64,000 nucleotides of DNA from NCBI GenBank assembly GCA_963724625.1, contig CAVRVO010000028.1, forward strand, positions 8,021 through 72,020, written 5' to 3'. Both the position numbers and the translations under genes were made by a program. The notes beneath the pieces were generated by a model. That model was not told the DNA's origin. It did no database searches and worked only from the letters and a program-made list of their open reading frames with translations. The stretch's first letter is position 1. Each line of letters opens with the position of its first letter. Source of the stretch: DATBVX01 sp963724625 (GTDB taxonomy: Bacteria > Pseudomonadota > Gammaproteobacteria > Steroidobacterales > Steroidobacteraceae). Shown in pieces: positions 7,111-14,470 of the stretch.

Positions 7111-8415
7111 ATGAACACCGCGCCCTTGCTCGAAGTCCAGGATGTGTGCAAGACCTATCCGAAAGCCGACGGCGGCGAGCTGTTGGTTCTGGACGGCGTC
7201 AACGTGCGCGTCGGTGAAGGAGAGATCGTGGGTCTGCTCGGTCGATCCGGGTCCGGGAAATCGACGCTACTCAGGTTGATTGCGGGACTCTCGGAACCGA
7301 GTGGCGGAACCCTGACCTGTCTCGGTCAACCCGTCGCCGGCCCGACGCGCGGGCTCGCCATGGTGTTTCAGAGCTTCGCCATCTTTCCCTGGCTCACGGT
7401 GTTCGAAAATGTCGCGCTCGGCCTCGAGGCTCAGCGCCTGCCCAAGGACGAGATTCGCCGCCGCTCGCTGGCTGCAATCGATCTCATCGGCCTCGATGGC
7501 TTCGAGTCAGCGTATCCGCGTGAGCTCTCCGGCGGCATGCGCCAGCGTGTCGGCTTCGCGCGTGCGCTGGTCGTGCATCCGACCATTCTCCTGATGGACG
7601 AGCCGTTTTCCGCGCTCGACGTGCTGACCGCCGAGACGCTGCGTACGGACTTTCTCGACCTGTGGACCGAAGGACGGATGCCGATCAGGGGCGTGGTCCT
7701 GGTCACGCACAACATCGAGGAAGCGGTGCTGATGTGCGATCGGATCCTCGTGTTCGGCAGCAACCCCGGTCGGATCTTGAGCGAGATCACCGTGACGCTG
7801 CCGCAACCACGCGATCGCCTCGATCCGAGTTTTCGCGCACTGGTGGAGCGCATCTACGTCGAAATGACCACGCGAGCGGCTACCGAGGGAGCGAATGCGC
7901 GCAGCGAATTCTTTGCGGGGCTCGGGATCGGCACCGTGCTGCCGCGCGTGTCCTCGAACCTGCTGTCCGGCTTGCTGGAGACCGTCGCTTCGGCACCGTT
8001 CAACGGCAAGGCGGACCTGCCCAAGATTGCCCACGATCTGCAGATGGAGATCGACGACCTGTTCCCGGTTGCCGAAACGCTGCAGATGATGCGTTTCGCC
8101 GAGGTCGCCGGCGGCGATATCAAGTTGACCGACGCCGGTCTCGCATTCGCGAATGCGGCGCTCGATGAGCGCAAGAGGATCTTCTCCCGACAGCTCCTCA
8201 ACTATGTGCCGCTGGCCGCACACGTCCGCCGCGTCCTCGACGAGCGACCGTCGCACGTTGCGCGCCGGAGCCGCTTCCTGGATGAACTCGAGGACTACAT
8301 GACCGACGAGGCCGCCGAGCAGACCTTGCGCGCCATCGTCAGCTGGGGCCGCTACGCCGAAGCCTTCGCGTACGATGATGAGAACGCCACATTCAGTCTC
8401 GAGAATCCAAGCTGA
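7111..8415 (+). CDS. ABC transporter ATP-binding protein with AAA-associated C-terminal domain
   Basis: The 434 residues begin with a NitT/TauT-type ATPase: Walker A GRSGSGKST (about 45-53), Q-loop MVFQSFAIFPW, signature LSGGMRQR (about 142-149), Walker B ILLMDEPFSALD and switch histidine VTHN. From about residue 270 a second domain follows (GLGIGTVLPRVSSNLLSGLL ... DELEDYMTDEAAEQTLRAIV) that matches the AAA-associated domain found fused to ATPases of the nitrate/bicarbonate class. It pairs with the fused permease upstream as an operon. It would energise import; the substrate is unknown because no binding protein is encoded here. Confidence 0.92.
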   Translation: MNTAPLLEVQDVCKTYPKADGGELLVLDGVNVRVGEGEIVGLLGRSGSGKSTLLRLIAGLSEPSGGTLTCLGQPVAGPTRGLAMVFQSFAIFPWLTVFENVALGLEAQRLPKDEIRRRSLAAIDLIGLDGFESAYPRELSGGMRQRVGFARALVVHPTILLMDEPFSALDVLTAETLRTDFLDLWTEGRMPIRGVVLVTHNIEEAVLMCDRILVFGSNPGRILSEITVTLPQPRDRLDPSFRALVERIYVEMTTRAATEGANARSEFFAGLGIGTVLPRVSSNLLSGLLETVASAPFNGKADLPKIAHDLQMEIDDLFPVAETLQMMRFAEVAGGDIKLTDAGLAFANAALDERKRIFSRQLLNYVPLAAHVRRVLDERPSHVARRSRFLDELEDYMTDEAAEQTLRAIVSWGRYAEAFAYDDENATFSLENPS

Positions 8416-8425
8416 TCCACCGGCG

Positions 8426-9226
8426 CTAGCGTGCGGTGTGAGCACCTAACCCTTCGGTGTCGATCTCGATCCACGCCGGCGCGTGATCACTTGGACCCTG
8501 CTGTCCGCGCACCCATCTGTCGACACCCGCGGAGCGCAGGCGCGGGAGAAGCCCACGATTGAGCAGGAGATGGTCGATCCGCAGACCGGCATCGCGCGCC
8601 CAATGGTTACGGAAGAAATCCCAATAGGTGTACATGGGCTTGTCTGGATGCAGCGTGCGGATCGCGTCTGTCCAGCCCTGCGCGAGCAGGCGCTCGAATG
8701 CGGCGCGGCTCGCAGGCTGCAGCAACGCGTCGTTCTTGAAGGACTTCGGGTCGTAGACGTCGAAATCGGTCGGCAGCACGTTGAAATCCCCGGCCAGCAC
8801 CACGGGCTCGTCCGCCCCCGCGAGTGGCTGCGCACGCTGGATCAATCGATCGAGCCAGGCGAGCTTGTAGTCGAACTTCGGGCCCGGTTGCGGATTGCCG
8901 TTAGGGAGATAGAGACAGGCGATGTGCACGCCGCTGATGCGCGCCTCGAGGTAGCGGCTATGCGTGTCGTTCGGATCGCCGGGCAGGCCGCGTCCGACTT
9001 CGACAGGCGCGCCACCTTTCGCGAGGATCGCGACCCCGTTGAAGGAGGTCTGGCCGTGCCACACCGCCTCGTAGCCCGCCGCCCGCAGCGCCATCACCGG
9101 AAAGCGTTCGTCGGGCGCCTTGAGCTCCTGCAGGCAGGCGACGTCCGGAGATTCCTTCTCCAGCCACTCGAGCAGGCGCGGCAGGCGACTCCCGATGCCG
9201 TTGACGTTGTAGGTTGCGATCTTCAT
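8426..9226 (-). CDS. xth: Exodeoxyribonuclease III
   Basis: This 266-residue protein of the exonuclease-endonuclease-phosphatase superfamily starts MKIATYNVNGI. It has CLQELKAPD (metal-binding glutamate), the central YLPNGNP, AGDFNVLPTD (catalytic Asp/Asn pair) and the terminal SDHAP with the catalytic histidine, all in the order of the XthA/ExoA family. These enzymes cleave 5' of abasic sites and act as 3'-5' exonucleases in base excision repair. The gene converges on the ABC ATPase with only 10 bases between stop codons and is monocistronic here. Length is normal and all key residues are present. Confidence 0.95.
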   Translation of the reverse strand: MKIATYNVNGIGSRLPRLLEWLEKESPDVACLQELKAPDERFPVMALRAAGYEAVWHGQTSFNGVAILAKGGAPVEVGRGLPGDPNDTHSRYLEARISGVHIACLYLPNGNPQPGPKFDYKLAWLDRLIQRAQPLAGADEPVVLAGDFNVLPTDFDVYDPKSFKNDALLQPASRAAFERLLAQGWTDAIRTLHPDKPMYTYWDFFRNHWARDAGLRIDHLLLNRGLLPRLRSAGVDRWVRGQQGPSDHAPAWIEIDTEGLGAHTAR

Positions 9227-9297
9227 GGCTTTGGGCGTGCAGGATGATCGGCGCGCCGCCGGGCAGTCAATACAAGCTCGGTTCGCGCGCGTTCATT

Positions 9298-9348
9298 CTG
9301 CACCTAGAGACAATATCGGTCGGCGATATCCACTGTCAGAATTCGTCG
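9298..9348 (+). promoter_or_regulatory. Shared upstream element, copy 1 (before carbonic anhydrase)
   Basis: This 51-base block begins CTGCACCTAGAG and contains the inverted repeat ATATCG-N5-CGATAT (9313-9329). A second copy, 52 bases long with six substitutions and one gap, lies before the sulfatase (10359-10410). Both end 22-35 bases before their start codons, so the block probably holds a common promoter plus operator. The similarity is seen; regulation is inference. Confidence 0.65.
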
Positions 9349-9382
9349 ACTGGATCCATGGCTAGCAGCTGAGGTATTCAAA

Positions 9383-10138
9383 ATGGCGCGAAACATCACG
9401 AATGCTCGGATTTCTGCGCTGGTCGCGGCGATGTTGGTGTCGACCACCTTCGCCGCTGAGACGCCGCATTGGGCGTACGAAGGCGCCGCCGGTCCGCAGA
9501 GCTGGGGAAAGTTATCGCCCGACTATGCAATGTGCGAGAAGGGCAGCAATCAATCACCGATCAATATCCAGGATGCGTTGCACACCTCTGGGCATCCGCT
9601 GCAACCCAACTACACCGCGCAGTCCAATGAAACAATCATCAACAACGGACACACGGTGCAAGTCAACTTTGGACCGGGCAACTCAGTGGTTGTCGACAAC
9701 ACGACCTTCACTCTAAAGCAAGTGCACTTCCACTCGCCGAGCGAGAATCTGATCGAGGGAAGATCGTTTGCGATGGAAGCGCATTTCGTGCATGCCGACG
9801 ACAAGGGCAATCTGCTGGTCCTGGCGCTGATGTTCAACGAAGGGGAAGCCAACAGCACGCTCGCCAAACTGTGGACGGCTTTGCCCGCGAACGCCGGACC
9901 AGCCAGCCCCTTGGCCGGCACCGTCACGCCGGCGGAGTTCATGCCGAAGTCGCTGTCCTATTACCGCTTCAGCGGATCGTTGACCACGCCACCGTGCACG
10001 GAAGGCGTGCGCTGGCTAGTACTCAAAACGCCGGTGTCGGCGTCCAGTGCGCAGATCGAGGCGTTTCAGCACGCAGTCAAGCATCACAACAATCGTCCGC
10101 TGCAGGCGATGAATGGGCGAGTCGTCGTCGACGACTGA
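9383..10138 (+). CDS. cah: Alpha-type carbonic anhydrase, secreted
   Basis: The 251 residues start with a Sec signal (ALVAAMLVSTTFAAE, cleavage about residue 24). The rest is a full alpha-carbonic anhydrase: WAYEGAAGPQSWGKL, the substrate-site motif GSNQSPINI, the zinc ligands in QVHFHSPSE and EAHFVHADD, and the late LTTPPCTEGVRW motif. The enzyme interconverts CO2 and bicarbonate in the periplasm. GAGG lies 10 bases before the ATG. The gene shares a duplicated upstream element with the sulfatase that follows. A bicarbonate-class ABC transporter 1 kb upstream could be functionally related, but it is separated by a convergent gene. Confidence 0.95.
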   Translation: MARNITNARISALVAAMLVSTTFAAETPHWAYEGAAGPQSWGKLSPDYAMCEKGSNQSPINIQDALHTSGHPLQPNYTAQSNETIINNGHTVQVNFGPGNSVVVDNTTFTLKQVHFHSPSENLIEGRSFAMEAHFVHADDKGNLLVLALMFNEGEANSTLAKLWTALPANAGPASPLAGTVTPAEFMPKSLSYYRFSGSLTTPPCTEGVRWLVLKTPVSASSAQIEAFQHAVKHHNNRPLQAMNGRVVVDD

Positions 10139-10358
10139 ACTACTCCAGGTGTCGTGGCGGGTCGTGCATGCTAGGCGGCGACCTGCCAATCAACTATCGA
10201 TAAATCGCAAGGCCGAGTTGCTGCGGGACCGCAGCGCGTTCATTTCCATTTGGCCGCATTAAGAATGCTTCGCTTCGCGCGCGCGTGCGAATTCTCGATA
10301 GGCAAGATCTGGCCTTCGGCGGACGCTTGCACCTACGGAAATCGCCGGCATGTCAATC

Positions 10359-10410
10359 CTGCGCCTAGAGGCAATATCGGTGGGGCGATATCCACGGGCA
10401 GAATTAGTCG
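10359..10410 (+). promoter_or_regulatory. Shared upstream element, copy 2 (before sulfatase)
   Basis: This block begins CTGCGCCTAGAGG and contains ATATCG-N6-CGATAT. It aligns end to end with 9298-9348 (about 45 of 52 positions). The one-base longer spacer between the inverted repeat arms is the only gap. It ends 22 bases before the sulfatase ATG. Confidence 0.65.
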
Positions 10411-10432
10411 GTCAGTTTCAGGGAGAACACAA

Positions 10433-10879
10433 ATGCAGCGAGTGACACCCTTTGCGGCTCTTGGCCTCCTGATGACCATCGCCGCCTCGACGGTTGCGGC
10501 GCAGGACCAGCTCGATCGCACGTCATTGCCGATCGCGGAGCCCGAACCACCGACCTATAAGGAACTCGACGCGCGAAACGCCAAGCCACCGCCGCGGTTC
10601 GAGGTCAAGGCGCCCAAAGGCGCACCCAATGTCGTGATCGTGCTGATCGATGACATCGGCTTCGGCGGGCCCAGCACCTTCGGCGGTCCCATTCAGACGC
10701 CGACCATGGACCAGCTCGCTCAGTCCGGCCTGCGCTTCAACAACTTCCATACGACGGCGCTGTGCTCGCCCGACACGCAACGCGCTCAAGACCGGACGGA
10801 ACCACCACACCGTCAACACCGGCTCGATCATGGAGAGTTCGACGGCCTTCCCCGGCAACACCGGGCAGAATCCGAATAG
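10433..10879 (+). CDS. Arylsulfatase, N-terminal part (frameshifted)
   Basis: It starts at the ATG at 10433 with GGGAG 10 bases upstream; the ORF could be opened further upstream but that adds no homologous sequence. A signal peptide (FAALGLLMTIAASTVAAQD) precedes APNVVIVLIDDIGFGGPST, the metal-binding N-terminus of sulfatases, and NNFHTTALCSP. At the CCC run at 10769-10771 the frame leaves the family: correct reading needs one C fewer, which restores CSPTR, the catalytic C-x-P-S/T-R motif whose cysteine becomes formylglycine. After that point (to 10879) the frame is out of register and meaningless. Confidence 0.8.
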   Translation: MQRVTPFAALGLLMTIAASTVAAQDQLDRTSLPIAEPEPPTYKELDARNAKPPPRFEVKAPKGAPNVVIVLIDDIGFGGPSTFGGPIQTPTMDQLAQSGLRFNNFHTTALCSPDTQRAQDRTEPPHRQHRLDHGEFDGLPRQHRAESE

Positions 10880-12152
10880 CGTTGCGCCGCTTGCGGAGAT
10901 GCTGCGGCTCAACGGCTACAGCACCGGTGCCTTCGGCAAGTGGCACGAAACCGCCGCCTGGGAGACCAGCGTGTCGGGTCCGTTTGACCGCTGGCCCACG
11001 CACCAGGGCTTCGACAAGTTCTACGGATTCATCGGTGGCGAGACCGACCAGTGGTATCCGCTCATTTACGACGGGGTGATCAAGGTCGACCCGCCGAAGA
11101 TGAAGAACTACCACTTCACCGTCGACATGACGAACCAGGCCATCAACTGGGTGAAGGCCCAGCAGTCGATGACGCCGGACAAGCCGTTCTTCGTCTACTT
11201 CGCGACCGGCGCGACGCATGCGCCGCACCACGTGCCGAAGGAGTGGGCGGACAAGTACAAGGGCCAGTTCGACAAGGGCTGGGACCAGGTGCGCGTTGAA
11301 ACGCTCGAGCGACAAAAGAAGCTCGGCGTAGTGCCGAAGGAGACCAAGTTGGCCGACAGACCAAAGGACATCAAGGCCTGGGATTCACTGCCGGCGGACC
11401 AGCGGCGTCTGTTCTCGCGCCAAGCCGAAGTGTTCGCGGGATTCCTGGAGCAGACCGATCACGAGATCGGGCGCTTCGTGAAGGCGCTGCAGGACATCGG
11501 CGAGTTGGACAACACGCTCTTCATCTACATCGCCGGCGACAACGGCACCAGCGCCGAGGGCGGCTTCGTCGGCATGTACAACGAGATGACCTACTTCAAC
11601 GGCGTGGCCGAGAAGGTCGAGGACCTGATCCCGCTGATCGACAAGTGGGGTGGTCCGGAAACCTTCCCGCACATGGCCGCTGGCTGGGCGGTTGCCTTCG
11701 ACACGCCCTTCATGTGGACCAAGCAGGTGGCGTCCGACTTCGGCGGCACGCGCAACGGCATGGTCATTCACTGGCCGAAGGGCATCAAGGAGAAGGGTGG
11801 TCTGCGCAGCCAGTTCTCGCACGTCATCGACATCGCGCCGACGATCCTCGAGGCCGCCGGTTTGCCCGAGCCGAAGAGCGTCAACGGCACGCCACAGACG
11901 CCCATCGAAGGCACCAGCCTGCTCTACGCCTTCAATGACGCGAAGGCGGCGGAGCGGCACAAGACGCAGTATTTCGAGATGTTCGGCAATCGCGCGATCT
12001 ATAACGATGGCTGGCTTGCCCGGACCATCCATCGCGCGCCCTGGCAGACCAGCAACCTCAAACCGTTGACGACTGATGTCTGGGACCTCTACGACGTGAG
12101 GAGCGATTTCAGCCTCACCAATAACCTGGCCGCAAGCAGCCCGCGAGGCTGA
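10650..12152 (+). CDS. Arylsulfatase, central part (frameshifted)
   Basis: The real coding section of this frame starts about 10772. It contains TRNALKTGRNHH immediately after the catalytic motif, FGKWHET, FVYFATGATHAPHH, FIYIAGDNGTSAEGG (metal-site Asp/Asn) and VIDIAPTILEAAGLPEP, all in order for a type I arylsulfatase of the large bacterial family with an extended C-terminus. It ends at a TGA (12150-12152) after NNLAASSPRG. Adding one A in GCAAGCAG near 12134 gives NNLAAKQPARLKEM and continues into the next piece. The protein should hydrolyse sulfate esters in the periplasm if intact. Confidence 0.82.
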   Translation: MTSASAGPAPSAVPFRRRPWTSSLSPACASTTSIRRRCARPTRNALKTGRNHHTVNTGSIMESSTAFPGNTGQNPNSVAPLAEMLRLNGYSTGAFGKWHETAAWETSVSGPFDRWPTHQGFDKFYGFIGGETDQWYPLIYDGVIKVDPPKMKNYHFTVDMTNQAINWVKAQQSMTPDKPFFVYFATGATHAPHHVPKEWADKYKGQFDKGWDQVRVETLERQKKLGVVPKETKLADRPKDIKAWDSLPADQRRLFSRQAEVFAGFLEQTDHEIGRFVKALQDIGELDNTLFIYIAGDNGTSAEGGFVGMYNEMTYFNGVAEKVEDLIPLIDKWGGPETFPHMAAGWAVAFDTPFMWTKQVASDFGGTRNGMVIHWPKGIKEKGGLRSQFSHVIDIAPTILEAAGLPEPKSVNGTPQTPIEGTSLLYAFNDAKAAERHKTQYFEMFGNRAIYNDGWLARTIHRAPWQTSNLKPLTTDVWDLYDVRSDFSLTNNLAASSPRG

Positions 12153-12157
12153 AGGAG

Positions 12158-12853
12158 ATGCAGGCGCTGTTCATGGAGGAAGCCGAGAAGTACCACGTGC
12201 TGCCCATTGACGACCGGACCATCGAGCGCATGAACCCGGCGCTGGCGGGCCGGCCGGATGTCCTCGGTGATCGCACGTCGCTCACGCTCTATGAGGGCAT
12301 GCAGGGCATGCTGGAAAACACCTTCATGAACATCAAGAACCGCTCGAGCAAGATCACCGCTGAGCTCGATATCCCGGACGGTGGCGCGAACGGTGCGATC
12401 CTGTCGCAGGGCGGGCGCTTTGGCGGCTGGTCGCTGTACATGAAGGATGGCAAACCGGCCTACACCTACAACTTCCTCGGGCTGTCGCGCTACACCGTCG
12501 TCGCACCGGAAGCACTACCGAGCGGTCCCGCCACAGTCGTGCTGGACTTTGCCTATGACGGCGGCGGAGCCGGCAAGGGTGGCAAGGCGACGCTCTACGT
12601 GAACGGGAAATCCGTCGCCGAGGGCCGAGTCGAGAGGACTCAGCCCAATGTCTTCTCGGCGGACGAGACTGCCGACGTCGGCATCGACAATCAGACGCCG
12701 GTCGCCGAAGGCATCGGTATCGGTGCAGACACTCGATTCACCGGCAAGATCAACAAGATCACCCTGGAAGTGGGTCCCATGGGCGGCGCGACCAAGGCTG
12801 CCGCCGCAGCTGGCCAAGCCGAGACCGAAATGAAACAGGCCTCGTCCGACTAG
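12158..12853 (+). CDS. Arylsulfatase, C-terminal part (frameshifted)
   Basis: The 231-residue piece continues the arylsulfatase after its second frameshift: MQALFMEEAEKYHVLPIDD, then a beta-rich LamG-like domain (KITAELDIPDGGANGAILSQ, GGWSLYMKDGKPAYTYNF, GKGGKATLYVNGKSVAEGRV). This tail is characteristic of long bacterial arylsulfatases. The apparent ATG at 12158 is internal to the original gene. A strong hairpin follows the stop codon. Confidence 0.8.
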   Translation: MQALFMEEAEKYHVLPIDDRTIERMNPALAGRPDVLGDRTSLTLYEGMQGMLENTFMNIKNRSSKITAELDIPDGGANGAILSQGGRFGGWSLYMKDGKPAYTYNFLGLSRYTVVAPEALPSGPATVVLDFAYDGGGAGKGGKATLYVNGKSVAEGRVERTQPNVFSADETADVGIDNQTPVAEGIGIGADTRFTGKINKITLEVGPMGGATKAAAAAGQAETEMKQASSD

Positions 12854-12885
12854 TTGGTCGTGAACTGCGAGCTAAAGAGCCATCT

Positions 12886-12915
12886 CCCGGGCTGACGCCT
12901 CTCGCGTCGCCCGGG
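12886..12915 (+). terminator. Hairpin after the sulfatase gene
   Basis: CCCGGGC-T-GACGC, a CTCTC loop, then GCGTC-GCCCGGG gives a 12-base-pair stem with one bulge. There is no T run behind it, so it may be a factor-dependent terminator or an mRNA-stabilising structure rather than a classical intrinsic terminator. Confidence 0.5.
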
Positions 12916-13006
12916 GGAAGGCAACCACTCCATAGCATCACCCCAGCCCTTCTCGACGAGTCCCGAACGAGCGACGTCGAACTGGTCAGGTAAGGAGATG
13001 AAACCC

Positions 13007-13672
13007 ATGTCGAACACCACGTGGCCCACACGAAGCGCCGCAAGAGTGTCGTCCGCCTGCTGCGTGCTCGGCATCGCCAGCCTGGCGGCGCCGCCTCTCC
13101 ATGCGCAGGAAGTCACGGGCTCTTCGGGCTGGCAATTCGCGGCGACGATTTACGGATGGCTGCCGGACATCGGCGGCGATACCGAGCTTCCATTGGGTGG
13201 CGGGGGCACCATCAATGTCGACGTGAGCACCATCCTCGATCACCTGAAGATGACCGGCATGGGCTCCTTCGAGTTTTCCAAGGGACGTTGGGGTGGATTC
13301 ACCGATCTCATTTATCTCAATGTCGGCGATTCGGGTTCGCGCATCCGCAACCTCTCGATTAACGGCGTGCCGATTCCGGCCAGTGTCACGGCGGCAGCAG
13401 ACTTGACCTCAAGTCCACGTCTGGACTCTCGGCGCCAGCTATGGGGTTGCGGATGGCGGTGCGGCCACGTTCGACGTGTTGGTCGGTGCGCGCCTCGCCC
13501 ATATGAAGGAAGAACTCAAGTGGACCTTCACCGGAAACTTCGGGCCGATCACGCCGCCACCAACCACGGGCAGTGCCGACGAATCCGTCGATCAGTGGGA
13601 CGCGATCGTCGGTGGCAAAGGGCGATTCGCGTTTGGTGCGATTCAAAAATGGGCGGTGCCTTACTACTTTGA
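13007..13672 (+). CDS. Outer-membrane beta-barrel protein, N-terminal part (frameshifted)
   Basis: The start is the ATG at 13007, because AAGGAG ends nine bases before it and directly abuts the alternative ATG at 12998. It has a signal peptide ending in PPLHAQE, then a barrel start (GWQFAATIYGWLPDIGGDTE, KMTGMGSFEFSKGRWGGFTD). After SVTAAAD (about 13400) the frame is wrong. Adding a base near 13401 and another near 13419 gives LDLKST and then VWTLGASYGVADGGAATFDV in successive frames, joining to the next piece. The family is a conserved hypothetical outer-membrane protein; no transport role is established. Confidence 0.65.
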   Translation: MSNTTWPTRSAARVSSACCVLGIASLAAPPLHAQEVTGSSGWQFAATIYGWLPDIGGDTELPLGGGGTINVDVSTILDHLKMTGMGSFEFSKGRWGGFTDLIYLNVGDSGSRIRNLSINGVPIPASVTAAADLTSSPRLDSRRQLWGCGWRCGHVRRVGRCAPRPYEGRTQVDLHRKLRADHAATNHGQCRRIRRSVGRDRRWQRAIRVWCDSKMGGALLL

Positions 13673-14066
13673 CATCGGCACCGGCGACTCCGACCTCACC
13701 TGGCAGGCGGGGCTCGGCCTCACGTATTCGTTTGGGTGGGGAGATATCGGCGTCGCCTGGCGCTATCTGGACTATGACCTGAAGTCGAACGGGCCAATCA
13801 AGGAACTGAACTTCAATGGGCCGGCTTCGGGCGGGACCTCCGGTGGTGATGGGCATGACGACGTTCGTTGGATGGTGCGCGCACCGAGGCGGCGTCTGGG
13901 TTCGTCGCTCGTTGTAGGTTGGTCGCTGGCGATATTCGCCCTGGCGCTGAACAGGCGCGCCCGCATGCGCCCGACGATAAGAACGACGAACTTTCGGGGT
14001 GATCGTGAATCTGATCATGCGCTCGACGAAGGCAGGAAATCGGTCCTTCGGGTACTGGTGGAATAA
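13476..14066 (+). CDS. Outer-membrane beta-barrel protein, C-terminal part (frameshifted)
   Basis: The frame continues the same barrel: VLVGARLAHMKEELKWTFTG, DAIVGGKGRFAFGAIQKWAV, DIGTGDSDLTWQAGLGLTYS, GVAWRYLDYDLKSNGPIKEL. Barrels of this type end shortly after NFNGPA with an aromatic residue. Here adding one T near 13839 would give GGTFRW and a stop at 13849. Without it the ORF runs on to 14066 through non-homologous sequence, so the last 70 or so residues are probably artefactual. In total the gene needs three single-base additions to be whole. Confidence 0.65.
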   Translation: MLVGARLAHMKEELKWTFTGNFGPITPPPTTGSADESVDQWDAIVGGKGRFAFGAIQKWAVPYYFDIGTGDSDLTWQAGLGLTYSFGWGDIGVAWRYLDYDLKSNGPIKELNFNGPASGGTSGGDGHDDVRWMVRAPRRRLGSSLVVGWSLAIFALALNRRARMRPTIRTTNFRGDRESDHALDEGRKSVLRVLVE

Positions 14067-14470
14067 GGATGAGGAACATCGCAACTCCTCTCTCCGTTGC
14101 AGGTGCCGCGATGTTCGGCCCGAACGAAGTCGTAGTGTTCTCGCACCGTTCGTCGCGGTCAACCAGACGCCACAGCGTCTCGCCGTGACCAATCAAGCGT
14201 CGCAAACCAGTTGGAGCTGGCATCGACGGACTGATGGGTGAAGGGCTCGCCAGATCCGGGTTCTCGACGGGCAAGGTGAGGTAGTGTTGCAGGATCCCGA
14301 CGGCAGCGCCGGTCGTTGATCGTGTGCCCCACGGGGATAGGTCGAACCTCAGCGAGTGAGGGTGCAGCGGTGATTAGAGTACTCATGATCGAGGTCCACT
14401 GTTCCATCGTTGTACTGTCCCTCCTTCGTTGAATCTCTACGCCGCCGGCTGGTGCGACAAGCAGCGATCG
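13850..14470. other. Non-coding or degraded stretch
   Basis: No intact gene is supported. On the minus strand an AAGGAGG stands before an ATG at 14407 (MEQWTSIMSTLITAAPSLAE...). A plausible protein continuation (GAAVGILQHYLTLPVENPDL) lies in a different frame, so this may be a small frameshifted gene of unknown function. A second ribosome-binding-site-like AGGAG precedes another minus-strand ATG near 14082 (MFLILIPPV...). Neither peptide resembles a family I know. Confidence 0.3.

Noticed and set aside
7507..8445. 312-codon minus-strand frame over the ABC ATPase
   Set aside because: Antisense shadow of a gene with clear Walker and signature motifs.
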